A program made the position numbers and the translations under genes. This document shows positions 5,501 through 6,136 of a DNA stretch of 6,136 bases, one piece after another. Position 1 is the stretch's first letter. Each line of letters begins with the position of its first letter. The stretch is from Gammaproteobacteria bacterium (GTDB taxonomy: Bacteria; Pseudomonadota; Gammaproteobacteria; QNFN01): positions 1 through 6,136 of the forward strand of contig QNFN01000124.1 of the NCBI GenBank assembly GCA_003645555.1, written 5' to 3'. The notes beneath the pieces are model-generated. The model was given only the letters and a program-made list of their open reading frames with translations, ran no database searches and was not told the DNA's origin.

Positions 5501-6136
5501 AGACTGCCGCCGGCGGTCCGAACAAGCTTAAGGATGGCGACCGCATTACCAAGACCTACCTCGCCGAGCTGGAGCGCGAACGCTGGTTCGAGATTCGGCT
5601 GCGCAACGAAGAGGCCAACGACAAGCTCGAGGCGGCGCGTGACCAGTTGCGCGAGCAGCGCGAAGAGTTCGATCGTCGCTACGAAGAGAAAAAAGAGAAG
5701 ATCACCAGCGGCGACGACCTGGCGCCTGGCGTGCTGAAGATGGTCAAGGTCTTCCTGGCGGTCAAGCGTCGCCTGCAGCCGGGCGACAAGATGGCCGGCC
5801 GTCACGGTAACAAGGGCGTGATCTCGACCATCGTACCGGTCGAGGACATGCCCAACATGGATGACGGGACCCCGGTCGATATCGTTCTCAATCCGCTCGG
5901 TGTGCCTTCGCGCATGAACGTCGGCCAGGTGCTGGAAACGCATCTTGGCTGGGCGGCCAAGGGCCTCGGTCACCGGATCGGCGCCATGCTCGACGCCCAG
6001 GCCAAGGTAGCCAAGCTGCGCAAGTTCCTCGACAGTCTCTACAACAAGAGTGGCGGGCGCTCAGTCGATATCGACAGCCTGACCGATGACGAGGTGCTGG
6101 AGCTTTGCCGTAACCTGCGCAACGGCGTGCCGATGG
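2518..6136 (+). CDS. rpoB: DNA-directed RNA polymerase subunit beta, 3' end cut by window
   Basis: The beta subunit forms one pincer and half of the active site of RNA polymerase. The frame is open from ATG 2518 to the window end: 1206 full codons and one base. E. coli RpoB has 1342 residues, so roughly 160 C-terminal residues (end of region H, region I and the clamp anchor) are missing. Visible in order: N-terminal [34 protein letters not shown] (145-160), ending rifampicin cluster N; the lobe with a proteobacterial-type insertion (about 230-350); the rifampicin region from G514 to L545; [11 protein letters not shown] (567-577); [11 protein letters not shown] (697-707); active-site acidic pair E826-D827 in [11 protein letters not shown]; a charged helical insertion (about 970-1060), 13 residues longer than in E. 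coli; and catalytic-region lysines K1091 and K1099 in [15 protein letters not shown]. Compared with E. coli, S509 is N516 and P535 is Q542. SD GAGG at 2507 and homology fix the start. rpoC should follow outside the window. Confidence 0.98.
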   Translation, partial: MAYSFTEKKRIRKNFGKRLSVLETPPLLDIQLGSYRKFLQADTPIDERLDQGLSAAFKSVFPIVSYSGNASLEYVNYRLGKPIFDVKECGLRGMTYAAPLRVKVHLIIFDKDAPGTPKPVKDIREQDVYMGELPLMTENGTFIINGTERVIVSQLHRSPGVIFEHDKGKTHSSGKLLFSARVIPYRGSWLDFEFDHKDALFTRIDRRRKLPATVLLRALGFDTEQLLELFFDFDHFTIKSDTIKLALVPERLRGQNLTFDIKGARSKVLLKAGSRITARHVRELTESRVKKIEVPGEFMFGKVLAKNVVDTETGELIAAANDEITEELLATLLESGVSELHTLVINDLDRGAYISDTLKLDPSTSQLEALVEIYRMMRPGEPPTKDAAETLFKNLFFETDRYDLSAVGRMKFNRRVGRKAIEGPGILDSDDIIAVIRTLIAIRNGNGTVDDIDHLGNRRVRCVGEMAENSFRVGLVRVERAVKERLNLAESEGLMPQELINAKPVSAAVKEFFGSNQLSQFMDQNNPLSEVTHKRRISALGQGGLTRERAGFEVRDVHPTHYGRVCPIETPEGPNIGLINSLAVYARTNKYGFLETPYMKIVDSKIIRDKKGQVSIDYLSAIDEAEFVIAQANATLGSDGTLVDELVTCRHKNEFTMSSPDRVQYMDVSPKQIVSVAAALVPFLEHDDANRALMGSNMQRQAVPTLRAQTPLVGTGMERVVATDSGVTVVADRGGLVDLVDAGRIVVRVNDDETVPGVPGVDIYNLTKYTRSNQNTCINQRPLVRIGDQIARDDVLADGPSTDMGELALGQNMLVAFMPWNGYNFEDSILISERVVEEDRYTTIHIEELTCVARDTKLGVEEVTADIPNVGESALGKLDEAGIAYIGAEMKPGEILVGKVTPKGETPLTPEEKLLRAIFGEKASDVKDTSLRVPSGMDGTVIDVQVLTRDGIDKDPRALAIEGTELASVKKDLNDQLRIMEEDAYQRIERLLTGKTAAGGPNKLKDGDRITKTYLAELERERWFEIRLRNEEANDKLEAARDQLREQREEFDRRYEEKKEKITSGDDLAPGVLKMVKVFLAVKRRLQPGDKMAGRHGNKGVISTIVPVEDMPNMDDGTPVDIVLNPLGVPSRMNVGQVLETHLGWAAKGLGHRIGAMLDAQAKVAKLRKFLDSLYNKSGGRSVDIDSLTDDEVLELCRNLRNGVPM

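Noticed and set aside
4522..5973. Open frame of 483 codons on the - strand, inside rpoB
   Set aside because: It lies wholly opposite the strongly conserved rpoB frame, its composition (Asp, Arg, His, Val-rich, low complexity) is typical of reverse-strand shadows in GC-rich genes, and it has no recognisable domain.
1..6136. A new defence, mobile or biosynthetic system
   Set aside because: All protein-coding sequence is accounted for by five core operon genes; there are no transposase, integrase, tRNA, long terminal repeats or CRISPR-like arrays, and composition looks even throughout.

Overview
This window is a stretch of the conserved ribosomal-protein and RNA polymerase operon rplK-rplA-rplJ-rplL-rpoB. 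All genes are on the + strand. It reads as chromosomal core DNA from a fairly GC-rich gammaproteobacterium. The protein sequences track the E. coli versions closely from end to end. RpoB carries the proteobacterial-style insertions, and its rifampicin region and active-site motifs match E. coli closely. The exact genus cannot be fixed by eye. The longer L10 C-terminus and RpoB N-terminus suggest a lineage outside the enteric bacteria, possibly a purple-sulfur or sulfur-oxidiser relative (inference only).

Layout. 1-432 is rplK (L11), starting at the first base of the window, so its ribosome binding site and the expected L1 feedback site lie outside. 436-1131 is rplA (L1), three bases after rplK and tightly coupled to it. 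1132-1383 is a 252-base, highly structured rplJ leader: a bulged hairpin that fits the L10 binding site, then two strong hairpins just before the rplJ Shine-Dalgarno (SD). 1384-1911 is rplJ (L10) with a GTG start. 1912-1973 is a short gap with a hairpin and the rplL SD. 1974-2354 is rplL (L7/L12). 2355-2517 is a structured rplL-rpoB gap with a GC-rich hairpin followed by TTTT, which looks like the partial terminator (attenuator) that sets the ratio of ribosomal protein to polymerase. 2518 to the end is rpoB, cut off by the window edge after about 1206 codons.

How it works together. L11, L10 and L12 form the GTPase-associated stalk of the large subunit, and L1 forms the opposite mobile stalk. 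L1 and the L10-L12 complex are the known translational repressors of the two halves of this operon. The attenuator and the leader hairpins are the visible control points.

I found no mobile element, CRISPR array, tRNA, defence system or undescribed gene system. The points worth a second look are regulatory RNA structure, an 11-residue repeat in the L12-binding helix of L10, and two substitutions in the otherwise conserved rifampicin region of RpoB.
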